Under the pieces are notes generated by a model. That model did no database searches. It was not told the DNA's origin and worked only from the letters and a program-made list of their open reading frames with translations. This document shows, piece after piece, positions 1 to 6,740 of a stretch of DNA of 13,772 bases; position 1 is the first letter of the stretch, and every line of letters begins with the position of its first letter. A program made the position numbers and the translations under genes. Origin of the DNA: JBJHCA01 sp050485785 (GTDB taxonomy: Bacteria; Bacteroidota; Bacteroidia; Chitinophagales; Saprospiraceae); NCBI GenBank assembly GCA_050485785.1, contig JBJHCA010000082.1, positions 1 to 13,772 on the forward strand. The letters are read 5' to 3'.

Positions 1-43
1 GGTAACCCCTGCTGAACGTCTTCCCCTTTTACATTGAGATAAA

Positions 44-64
44 TTTGGCTACAGCGTAGCCAAA
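44..64. repeat. Perfect hairpin 1 of a tandem pair
   Basis: TTTGGCTAC (44-52) and GTAGCCAAA (56-64) are perfect inverted repeats of 9 bp around a 3-base loop (AGC). The centre AGCGTAGC is the same as in the next hairpin. It lies in a non-coding stretch (1-276) where I find no credible gene. No T-run follows on either strand, so it is not a textbook intrinsic terminator. It may be a REP-like palindrome or an RNA-processing structure; the function is not known. Confidence 0.75.
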
Positions 65-66
65 CA

Positions 67-99
67 TTTATAGCCCTGAGCGTAGCTCAGGGCTATAAA
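67..99. repeat. Perfect hairpin 2 of a tandem pair
   Basis: A perfect 15-bp stem: 67-81 pairs with 85-99 around the loop GTA (82-84). The core reads TAGCCCTGAGC, loop, GCTCAGGGCTA. It begins three bases after hairpin 1 ends and has the same central AGCGTAGC. The + strand continues with an A-rich stretch and the minus strand lacks a clear T-run, so terminator function is doubtful. CCCTGAGCG-type palindromes are familiar as interspersed repeats in many bacterial genomes, but whether this belongs to such a family cannot be settled from one copy. Confidence 0.75.
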
Positions 100-276
100 A
101 ACAAACAATCGCCGGCTTGGCGGATTTTTTGTAAACCCCGCATGCATATTGATGGCAATGACAAACACAAAAAATGTGACAAGCCTTAAACCACATTTGC
201 CAGGGCTACAAATCCCGCAACCGGAAAACAACTACAGTGTTCGTACCGTTTTTTCTGTAACCAAATACCCTAAACC

Positions 277-648
277 ATGGAACGTACCACGCAGAGCAGC
301 CAATTTGGCAATGGCTTTCAAACCACCCACCAACAGCCGGTTTCCCCGGAAGAACAACGCAAAGCCCAGCTCGTTGACCAACTCCGGAACAGCATAGCTT
401 CACTGCAACCTGTATCCGTAATCATCGAAGCATTGCGGGAGGTACTCAGCGACAAAGAAGTCCAGCGCGATCTGGCACGCGTGGGACTCACCGTGGGGCT
501 CGGCTATCTGCTCAGCCTGGCCGGCGGCAAACGCCGCAGCTTCCGCAATTACATTATTACCCTGGTGCTGGTCAATGTAGTAACCGCACTCATTATAGAG
601 CATTTTCCCCGCCTCACTCACCTGATCAAAGAAAAGATTGAACTTTGA
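277..648 (+). CDS. Small two-helix membrane protein, function unknown
   Basis: A 123-residue protein I do not recognise. The first 30 residues are rich in Gln, Ser, Thr and Asn and look disordered. Residues 31-70 are amphipathic and helical, with the charged run LREVLSDKEVQRDLARV. Two hydrophobic segments follow, about 70-84 (VGLTVGLGYLLSLAGG) and 92-109 (YIITLVLVNVVTALII), separated by the basic turn KRRSFRN. The C-terminus is short and charged. Such proteins probably sit in the inner membrane as a hairpin with the N-terminal helix in the cytoplasm; that is inference. The ATG at 277 is the first plausible start and there is no Shine-Dalgarno sequence, as expected in this phylum. The gene stands alone and converges with the symporter gene, with a 59-base gap. 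No terminator is obvious between them. Confidence 0.7.
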   Translation: MERTTQSSQFGNGFQTTHQQPVSPEEQRKAQLVDQLRNSIASLQPVSVIIEALREVLSDKEVQRDLARVGLTVGLGYLLSLAGGKRRSFRNYIITLVLVNVVTALIIEHFPRLTHLIKEKIEL

Positions 649-707
649 TCAACACACAATGAACGGTCAGGCGATAAGCATAGCAAGCCGGCATTAACCG
701 GATATGG

Positions 708-2333
708 TCAGCGTTTAAACTGAGTGCGTACGGCCAGCATGTATTTTCGCAGTTCATCCTTCACCACAGGTGCCAGTATCACCAAGCCGATAATGTTGGG
801 AAACACCATGGCAAAGATCATGGCATCGGAAAAATCTATCACAGCTCCCAAACTGGCCGAAGAACCAATAACGATAAACACCAGAAACAACACCTTGTAA
901 GTAAGGTCTACCATTCTGCTTTTGCCAAACAGATACTTCCACGACTGCAGGCCGTAATACGACCACGAAAGCATGGTACTGAAGGCGAATAGCACAATAG
1001 CTATGGTCAATATGTAGCTGAAACCGGGAATCGACTGGTCAAATGCCATGGTGGTGATCTCCACACCGCCAATGCCGTTGCTTGTCATGTAAGTGCCGGT
1101 AACTATGATCACCAGGGCCGTCATGGTACATATTACCACGGTATCGATAAATGGCTCCAGCAGGGCCACTATACCCTCACTGGCTGAATAGCGCGTTTTT
1201 ACGGCTGAATGGGCAATGGCTGCCGAGCCCACACCGGCCTCATTACTGAAGGCAGCACGTTGAAATCCATAAAACAGCACGCCGATAAAACCGCCAAAGC
1301 CGGCTTCCAGTGAAAATGCTGATGAAAAAATGAGGCCGATGGCACCGGGAAGTGCGCTGAAGTTGGCCAAAAGGATGATCATCGCAGCACCTACATAGAG
1401 CAGTGCCATAAAGGGAATAACCCGGGCGGTTACTTTTCCGATTCTCTTAATACCGCCTATGATCACAATGGCCACAATAATGGCTACTATGGTTCCAAAC
1501 GCAAAACCGGCGTATCCGGTGGTAATGCCAAATTGCGCATTAAACTGTTCGGCAGCCTGATTGGCCTGAAACATATTGCCGCCCCCGAAAGAACCGCCTA
1601 CGCACATGACTGCAAAAAACACCGCCAGAATTTTCCCGGCCGTGACCCAGCCACGCTCACCCAGGCCTTTGGTCAGGTAATACATGGGGCCGCCATGCAC
1701 TACGCCATCTTTGTCCACATCGCGGTATTTTACACCCAGTGTACATTCCACAAACTTTGTGGACATGCCCAGCAGTCCTGCCACCACCATCCAGAAAGTA
1801 GCTCCCGGCCCGCCCAGGGTAATGGCAATGGCTACCCCGGCTATATTGCCCAGGCCCACCGTAGCGGATAGTGCTGCGGTAAGCGCTTGAAAATGGCTTA
1901 CTTCTCCCTGTCTGCCTTCATCTTTTATGGTATCTACAATATCGCCGGTATCGGTGGTATGCACCTCTATTTTTTCTTTGGCCGGCGGTGGGGGAGGACC
2001 CAGATAGTTGGGATTTTCCGTCACAAAATCGTATTTGCCCTGTACTACTTTGGTTGCCAGGCCAAATCCCTTGAGGTTGATAAAACTGAAATACAGGGTA
2101 AAATACAGTGCTCCGGCTATCAGGATCAGCAATACAATGGGCATGTTGATCTCGGTACCAGGCAATCGGATGGAGTAAAAAACGATAGCCGTCACCAGTT
2201 CGGTAGCCGGTTCTACCCATGCATTGATCCGCTCGTCAAGCGTTAACTCTTCAGCTTGCTGTGCCTTTAGCCAATACGGCATGGAAAGCAGTACGGCAAT
2301 AATGCCGGAGATTTTTTTGTAGAATGGGTTCAT
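708..2333 (-). CDS. Alanine/glycine:cation symporter (AGCS) family protein
   Basis: A 541-residue polytopic membrane protein of the AGCS family, which imports alanine or glycine with Na+ (or H+) across the inner membrane. Family hallmarks are visible: GEVSHFQALTAALSATVGLG followed by NIAGVAIA (about 143-170), GGPGATFWM, the MSTKFVECTLGVKYR block, and FSNEAGVGSAAIAHSAVKT in the second half. Eight or more hydrophobic helices follow one another to the C-terminus. Two features are unusual. The first 25 residues resemble a cleavable signal peptide (basic start, hydrophobic core, then LKAQQA). Between helix 2 and the GEVSHFQ motif lies a hydrophilic insert of about 40 residues (101-142) with five consecutive prolines at 113-117. 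Exact substrate (alanine, glycine or D-alanine) cannot be read from sequence. It is monocistronic, with its own promoter at 2396-2425. Confidence 0.93.
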   Translation of the reverse strand: MNPFYKKISGIIAVLLSMPYWLKAQQAEELTLDERINAWVEPATELVTAIVFYSIRLPGTEINMPIVLLILIAGALYFTLYFSFINLKGFGLATKVVQGKYDFVTENPNYLGPPPPPAKEKIEVHTTDTGDIVDTIKDEGRQGEVSHFQALTAALSATVGLGNIAGVAIAITLGGPGATFWMVVAGLLGMSTKFVECTLGVKYRDVDKDGVVHGGPMYYLTKGLGERGWVTAGKILAVFFAVMCVGGSFGGGNMFQANQAAEQFNAQFGITTGYAGFAFGTIVAIIVAIVIIGGIKRIGKVTARVIPFMALLYVGAAMIILLANFSALPGAIGLIFSSAFSLEAGFGGFIGVLFYGFQRAAFSNEAGVGSAAIAHSAVKTRYSASEGIVALLEPFIDTVVICTMTALVIIVTGTYMTSNGIGGVEITTMAFDQSIPGFSYILTIAIVLFAFSTMLSWSYYGLQSWKYLFGKSRMVDLTYKVLFLVFIVIGSSASLGAVIDFSDAMIFAMVFPNIIGLVILAPVVKDELRKYMLAVRTQFKR

Positions 2334-2395
2334 AGTCTAATCGGATGTTGGTTGTATTTATGATTACAGCCCGGGGCCAATTGCCGGAACAAGCC

Positions 2396-2425
2396 CAAAA
2401 TTAAATATTCTGCCGTAGTATCCAA
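2396..2425 (-). promoter_or_regulatory. Bacteroidota-type promoter of the AGCS symporter
   Basis: On the minus strand TTG (2425-2423) is followed after 19 bases by TAATTTTG (2403-2396). This matches the primary sigma factor consensus of Bacteroidota (-33 TTTG/TTG, about 19 bases, -7 TAnnTTTG). The start codon lies 62 bases downstream, leaving a leader of roughly 55-60 nt. It is one of the two best promoter matches in the window. Confidence 0.7.
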
Positions 2426-2553
2426 GTTAAAATAAAGCGGACACCGAACTGTCTGTCATATCCTGTCTGTTTGGTGTTTTCAGTTCCGGGCGATTTTGAC
2501 GTCACTGCACAGGCACACTGCTGGTAGAGCGATATGCGGTAAGCAAAACTATA

Positions 2554-2596
2554 CAGGCACCCTTCCCCCTGTGTTTCAGGAAAGTGAAGGTGCCTG
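2554..2596 (-). terminator. Probable terminator of the SRPBCC/GyrI gene
   Basis: Reading the minus strand, an 11-bp stem (CAGGCACC-TTC with GAAGGGTGCCTG, one bulged base) closes a loop that holds a further small CCTG/CAGG pairing. It starts 47 bases after the stop of the upstream minus-strand gene (2643) and is followed by TATAGTTTTG, a weak T-run. The position suits transcription termination ahead of the symporter promoter. It is called a terminator rather than a regulator because of this placement. Confidence 0.5.
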
Positions 2597-2642
2597 CACA
2601 AAAAGTGATCAAAAAATATGACCCCAAGCTCGATACGGGAAC

Positions 2643-3662
2643 CTACTGCCCGTCTTCCCAGATAAAGTAAATGCGGGTGAGGAAATCCTGTGGTGAATGA
2701 CCGCTGCCCTCCGACTGAATGTATTCTTCCACGGCAACAAAATTCTCCGTCAGTTCATGCATGCGCATGTATTCCATCATCTTATCATAGCTTTCTTCCA
2801 GGGTATCATAAGGTCCTTTGTGATCTATAAAAAAACCGTGTCCGGTCATGTGTACCAGCTCCAGTTCAAGGGACTCATCGACATTGGCCACGGGGATGGC
2901 TACCGCCATTTGGGTGGTGCGGGTATCTTCGTCCCAGGTATAGTAAAGGCTGGCGGGATATCCGTTCATGCTCAGGCCGTGGCTGCCGGCTTCCTCCGCC
3001 AGTTGTGCCATGGCAGCAGGAATAAAGTCTGATATTTCGTCCATACTCAGTTCGGCGGTGTGTACCAGATAGGTGCGCTCAAACTGGTCACTCACGCGAA
3101 TGGAGCCGGTGGTACTTTGCGTGGCATGGATGGATTCCACGCGCTCTTTGAGATTTTGCAGGCCTTTCTCGTAATCAGCGCCAATGCGTGCTTCCATGTT
3201 CATAAACAGGCCCATCACGTTAAAGGGTCGTGACATATTGCCATGCATGCCCCAGGTAACCTTGGTTTCGCCGGTTTCAAGAGACTCAAACTCGTAGTAC
3301 GTACTGTTTTCAGAGGCAAAGGGCTCGGTGAAAATCAAGCTGATGTCAACCCTGTCATCAGTCCGCGACACTATTTCCTGGCTTCCCTTGCCGGAAACAT
3401 CGCCGCCGTCCCAGCGGTAAATGGTGCCTACTTCTCCGTCTTCGCCATCAATAGTGATGATCATGTCCGGATCCAGTTCACTCCAGGGGCTCCATTCCTG
3501 AAAGTGCCTGAACTTAACCGTGTGCTCAGTGACCAGAGTACGTGGTGCTTCAATGTTGATGGATCGCTCTACGTGAAAACTTGTAGGCAGTAAAAACGTT
3601 AGTAATGCTACCAGCAGAACTAATACCAACAGGACCAGTCCGATAATTTTTAGAATTTTCAT
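2643..3662 (-). CDS. Membrane-anchored SRPBCC plus GyrI-like domain protein
   Basis: A 339-residue protein. Residues 4-24 form one strong hydrophobic helix (ILKIIGLVLLVLVLLVALLT), after which the chain should face the periplasm. Residues about 28-178 fit an SRPBCC/polyketide-cyclase-like fold: the opening FHVERSINIEAP, then FQEWSPWSELDP, GEVGTIYRWDGG, TKVTWGMHG and an amphipathic last helix are typical of this group. Residues about 188-339 resemble the GyrI-like/AraC effector-binding domain, with the signature HKGPYDTLEESYDKM and a closing DFLTRIYFIWE. Both folds bind small hydrophobic ligands in a cavity; the ligand is unknown. The start at 3662 is preferred to an in-frame ATG 39 bases upstream because it places lysines directly before the helix. 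No catalytic residues can be assigned. It is divergent from the lipoprotein gene at 3823. Confidence 0.85.
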   Translation of the reverse strand: MKILKIIGLVLLVLVLLVALLTFLLPTSFHVERSINIEAPRTLVTEHTVKFRHFQEWSPWSELDPDMIITIDGEDGEVGTIYRWDGGDVSGKGSQEIVSRTDDRVDISLIFTEPFASENSTYYEFESLETGETKVTWGMHGNMSRPFNVMGLFMNMEARIGADYEKGLQNLKERVESIHATQSTTGSIRVSDQFERTYLVHTAELSMDEISDFIPAAMAQLAEEAGSHGLSMNGYPASLYYTWDEDTRTTQMAVAIPVANVDESLELELVHMTGHGFFIDHKGPYDTLEESYDKMMEYMRMHELTENFVAVEEYIQSEGSGHSPQDFLTRIYFIWEDGQ

Positions 3663-3731
3663 AATCAGGGGTTTTAGTTTGGACGCGCAATTTAACACCA
3701 ATTTTTACACATAAAAAATACTTTGGTGCAA

Positions 3732-3760
3732 TTGATAACATTTTGAGGTTCATAATTTTC
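3732..3760 (+). promoter_or_regulatory. Possible promoter of the 3823 lipoprotein gene
   Basis: TTG (3732-3734), an 18-base spacer and TAATTTTC (3753-3760) resemble the -33/-7 pair with one mismatch in TAnnTTTG. The ATG at 3823 lies 62 bases downstream. The site lies in the 160-base divergent gap between two genes; I could not find an equally good match for the minus-strand gene. Confidence 0.4.
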
Positions 3761-3822
3761 GGCTTAGGTTGAAAGTTTGCTATGTTCAATCTGCATTCCA
3801 CGATAAAAAAAAGATAAGTTTT

Positions 3823-4221
3823 ATGTTTTCATCCATCCGATTTAGCTCCGTTCTGTTTTTTGTGTTCTCAGCCATGCTGCTTTTAGTTGCCTCATGTTCG
3901 TCCGACGAAGAGCGCAAGAAGAAGATTCAGGGCGAATGGCGCGGTGTGTCATGGGTCATTGACGAATCTTCTTACGAATATAGTGTTGACGGTGTGATGT
4001 TCTCTTTTTCCGATGACGGCTACTACCATGCCACCCTGGGTGAACATGCCGAAGCGGGTACCTACCGTTTCAGAGGTCAGAATTTGCTGACCCGCGCCGA
4101 GGGAATGTCTGAAATGGGTGTGCGTATTTTGCGCTTTGAAACCGATACACTGGTTTTACACATGAATCGCAGTGGTCAGCTCGAAACGCTCACTTTGGCA
4201 AGAAGTCTTGGCATCGAGTAA
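3823..4221 (+). CDS. Small lipoprotein, lipocalin-like fold possible
   Basis: A 132-residue predicted lipoprotein. The signal peptide (residues 1-24) ends in the lipobox LVAS before Cys25. The mature protein begins CSSDEERKKK. Acidic residues right after the lipid cysteine resemble the lipoprotein export signal described in Bacteroidota, which directs lipoproteins to the cell surface; that placement is inference. The rest is predicted to be beta-rich, starting IQGEWRGVSWVID and containing FSFSDDGYYHATLGEHAEAGTYRF, the arrangement seen in short lipocalin-like proteins (a GxW near the start, then a strand reading 'G.Y.f'). No function can be assigned. An in-frame ATG at 3769 would add 18 polar residues ahead of the signal peptide and is unlikely. 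Confidence 0.75.
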   Translation: MFSSIRFSSVLFFVFSAMLLLVASCSSDEERKKKIQGEWRGVSWVIDESSYEYSVDGVMFSFSDDGYYHATLGEHAEAGTYRFRGQNLLTRAEGMSEMGVRILRFETDTLVLHMNRSGQLETLTLARSLGIE

Positions 4222-4254
4222 GCTATCGGGACTCTCAACTTTTTCATGTCAGTT

Positions 4255-4289
4255 GCCGGTTTCCGGATCATCCTGACCCGGCTTTTCTT
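4255..4289 (+). terminator. Possible terminator after the small lipoprotein gene
   Basis: GCCGG (4255-4259) can pair with CCGGC (4278-4282), and TTTTCTT follows directly at 4283-4289. It lies 33 bases after the lipoprotein stop codon. The stem is only 5 bp and the loop is long (18 bases), though an inner CCGG can form alternative pairs, so the call is tentative. Confidence 0.35.
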
Positions 4290-4395
4290 GGTGTTGTACC
4301 CATTCGGATGACCCGGCCATCATGGTGCCGCGGATGAGCAATCTGTTATTCAATGGCTTGATCAATGCAAGATTAAATTCAGATCAAATTTTTGT

Positions 4396-4403
4396 TAAAT
4401 TTG
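4396..4403 (+). promoter_or_regulatory. -7 element TAAATTTG ahead of the Na/Pi transporter
   Basis: This is an exact TAnnTTTG match ending ten bases before the ATG at 4414. I see no good TTG at the expected -33 distance. If used, transcription would begin within a few bases of the start codon, giving an almost leaderless mRNA. Confidence 0.55.
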
Positions 4404-4413
4404 ACCGCATAAA

Positions 4414-6108
4414 ATGATCTGCATGCTCGAAGAGCTCGAAATTTGGCGTCTGCTGGCCGGTCTGGGCATATTCCTGTTTGGTATGCACATGCTGGAGGAA
4501 TCTATAGAAAAGCTTTCGGGACGGGCCTTTAAGCGACTGATCAGAACATATACCCAAACGCGTTTACGGGCAATTTTAAGCGGAACCGTAGCTACAGCCG
4601 TACTGCAAAGCAGTTCAGCTGTGGCTTTAATGGTACTGGCATTTACCGGTGCCGGTATCATTAGCCTGAGTAATGCCATGGGGGCTATAATCGGCTCCAA
4701 TCTGGGTACTACATTCAAAGCCTGGATCGTAGCCGGGATGGGATTTAGAATGAACATTGAGGCACTGGCCCTTCCTCTGATCGCACTGGGTGGCCTGGGC
4801 ATTATTTTTTTCAGCAAATCGCAGGCATGGACGTCCACGGCCAAGCTGATTGCTGGCCTGGGTTTTTTGTTCATGGGCCTCGATTACATGAAAAGCTCCG
4901 TTGATGGTATTACCACCACTATGGATGTGGCGGCATGGGCCCATTGGCCGGCCATATTTTTCCTGTTGCTGGGCCTGGTGCTCACCGCCATCACACAAAG
5001 CAGTTCAGCCTCGCTGGTTATCGTACTTTCGGGTTTGTACAGCGGCATTATCGACCTGGCTCCGGCATGTGCATTTGTGATTGGCGCTAATGTAGGAACA
5101 ACCTTTACAGTGTGGTTAGGCTCGCTGGGCGGTGGGGCAGTCAAAAAGCAGGTGGCACTGAGCCATATTACCTTCAATTGGGTAACTGCCGTGCTTATGT
5201 TTCTGCTGTTGAATGTTTCCCTGGCTTTACTCGACCGTTTTTTTGGCATTTACAGTGATCCGGTACTTGGGTTGGCTGTGTTTCACACTTTTTTTAATGT
5301 TTGTGGTATCATTTTGTTTTTCCCCTTGCTGGGCTATCTGGGTCAGTTCACCCGCTGGGTTTTTCCCGACCAGGCCGACATTGTGAGCAGATATATCCAC
5401 CATACCGATCCCGCAGTGCCCGAGGCAGCTGTAGCAGCCATTCAGCATGAAGGGCTTCACCTGGCCGGAATGGTGATGCAATACAACAATAGAACCGTGG
5501 GGCTCAGGTACAGTATCGATTTTAACGAGCACATGAAGCAAACAGCCGGCAAGCAGCTCACCACCGACGCCCTGTACATCCGCATTAAAGTGCTGAAAGG
5601 GCAGATCTTTGATCTCAGCCACAGGATTCAGCAACATTCTGTACCCAAGCCCGATGCAGCAAGAATGAACCACTACCTGATGGGTATACGCTTACTGTTG
5701 TTCAGCGCTAAAATGATGAAGGACATTAAGCACGATTTCGACGATTTCAGCCAGCGGGAGGAGGAAATTTTTGATGAGATCATCATGCATTTCAGGTTGC
5801 GGCAGGAGAGGATCAACCGCATGTTGCGCAATTATTTTGAACAGCCTCCCGACCACAGGAAGGTTTTTGATGCAGCCAATGTGTTTCTGGAATCCGAAGA
5901 ACGTGAGTTCATCCGCTACTATTCCGACAAAGCGCTTTCCATGAAAATTGACCCTGCCTCGTTTTCCACCTTAATGATCGTCAACAAAGTGTATACCTCA
6001 TCGCAGCGCAACCTGATCAATGGCATTGCTGAAATGGAGCATGCTGAGCCCGACTGGGCCATGGAAAATGATGAAGAGCTTTTGCCGGAATCCATGGAGC
6101 CTATGTAG
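4414..6108 (+). CDS. Na/Pi-cotransporter family protein with PhoU-like C-terminal domain
   Basis: A 564-residue protein of the NptA/PNaS type, expected to move phosphate with Na+ across the inner membrane. The membrane part (about 8-315) consists of two related halves. Each carries QSSSA (65-69 and 195-199), thought to line the transport path, followed by a G(S/A)N(L/V)GTTF motif (second copy at 224-231). The hydrophilic C-terminal part (about 325-545) is rich in charged helices, as in PhoU-like domains that contact phosphate regulators. Start: the ATG at 4414 (MICMLEELEIW); the ATG at 4423 is also possible. Some members of the family are poor phosphate carriers, so substrate is inferred from family only. 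No pho genes lie nearby. It ends 33 bases before the YqeY ORF's first ATG, but YqeY has its own -7 element. Confidence 0.9.
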   Translation: MICMLEELEIWRLLAGLGIFLFGMHMLEESIEKLSGRAFKRLIRTYTQTRLRAILSGTVATAVLQSSSAVALMVLAFTGAGIISLSNAMGAIIGSNLGTTFKAWIVAGMGFRMNIEALALPLIALGGLGIIFFSKSQAWTSTAKLIAGLGFLFMGLDYMKSSVDGITTTMDVAAWAHWPAIFFLLLGLVLTAITQSSSASLVIVLSGLYSGIIDLAPACAFVIGANVGTTFTVWLGSLGGGAVKKQVALSHITFNWVTAVLMFLLLNVSLALLDRFFGIYSDPVLGLAVFHTFFNVCGIILFFPLLGYLGQFTRWVFPDQADIVSRYIHHTDPAVPEAAVAAIQHEGLHLAGMVMQYNNRTVGLRYSIDFNEHMKQTAGKQLTTDALYIRIKVLKGQIFDLSHRIQQHSVPKPDAARMNHYLMGIRLLLFSAKMMKDIKHDFDDFSQREEEIFDEIIMHFRLRQERINRMLRNYFEQPPDHRKVFDAANVFLESEEREFIRYYSDKALSMKIDPASFSTLMIVNKVYTSSQRNLINGIAEMEHAEPDWAMENDEELLPESMEPM

Positions 6109-6125
6109 GGGCATGCAAAAACTGC

Positions 6126-6133
6126 TAACTTTG
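6126..6133 (+). promoter_or_regulatory. -7 element TAACTTTG ahead of yqeY
   Basis: An exact TAnnTTTG match, 8 bases before the first ATG (6142) and 17 before the second (6151). Around the expected -33 position only TATG (6102-6105) is seen, inside the last codons of the transporter gene. With initiation a few bases downstream, the ATG at 6151 would have a leader of about ten bases. Confidence 0.5.
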
Positions 6134-6150
6134 CCCACAAAATGATATCT

Positions 6151-6603
6151 ATGAACAACCCTAATCTGGAACAACGCGTAATGCAAGCACTCAAACAGGC
6201 GATGAAAGATAAAGATCAGGCAGCATTGCGCAGCTTGCGGGCCATAAAAAGTGCCATATTGCTGGCTAAAACCGATGGCAGTGGCAAGGAACTGGATGCT
6301 GAACGCGAGATCAAGATCCTTCAGAAACTGGTGAAGCAGCGCAAGGAATCGCTGAGTATATATGAAACACAGCAGAGAGAAGATCTGGCTCAAACCGAAC
6401 GCGAGGAAATTGCCGTGATTGAAGCCTTTCTGCCTGCGCAGCTGAGCGATGATGAATTGCGCATAAAGCTTCAGGAGCTGGTCAGTAAAAGTGGTGTAAC
6501 CGGTAAGGCTGCCATGGGCAAAGTGATGGGCATGGCCATGCAGGAGCTTGCCGGCATGGCAGACGGCAAGAGAATTTCTTCTATGCTGAAGGATATGCTC
6601 TGA
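6151..6603 (+). CDS. yqeY: YqeY/GatB-tail domain protein
   Basis: A 150-residue protein of the YqeY family, nearly all of it the single domain also found at the C-terminus of the amidotransferase subunit GatB. Features fit: the first helical half contains LKQAMKDKDQAALRSLRAIK and EREIKILQKLVKQRKESLSIY, the linker VIEAFLPAQLSDDEL, and a C-terminal domain with SGVTGKAAMGKVMGMAMQEL and DGKRISSMLKDML. Homologues are believed to bind tRNA or help tRNA-dependent amidation, but the role of the free-standing form is not settled. The ATG at 6151 is preferred over 6142 because it gives the usual distance to the first helix and allows a short leader. The next gene may be co-transcribed. Confidence 0.92.
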   Translation: MNNPNLEQRVMQALKQAMKDKDQAALRSLRAIKSAILLAKTDGSGKELDAEREIKILQKLVKQRKESLSIYETQQREDLAQTEREEIAVIEAFLPAQLSDDELRIKLQELVSKSGVTGKAAMGKVMGMAMQELAGMADGKRISSMLKDML

Positions 6604-6740
6604 TACACTCCATGATCCCTACCATACAACATATCCCTGTCGGCTCCCCAAAAACGGTTTTTTTACCTCAACCGGCCTGCAAGCCGGGCATTGATCCGGG
6701 AAGCCGCATTCATGTCGGAAATAAAAGTCCTTTTCAGCAC

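Noticed and set aside
67..99. Intrinsic terminator made by the 15-bp hairpin
   Set aside because: The stem is strong but no T-run follows on either strand (A-rich after it on the plus strand), so it is listed as a repeat instead.
649..707. Bidirectional terminator between the converging genes
   Set aside because: The only inverted repeat is a short CCGG/CCGG around a six-base loop, too weak to call.
1533..2246. Plus-strand open frames opposite the AGCS symporter
   Set aside because: They lie wholly within a strongly conserved gene on the other strand and their translations (rich in His, Cys and Pro) show no domain or signal.
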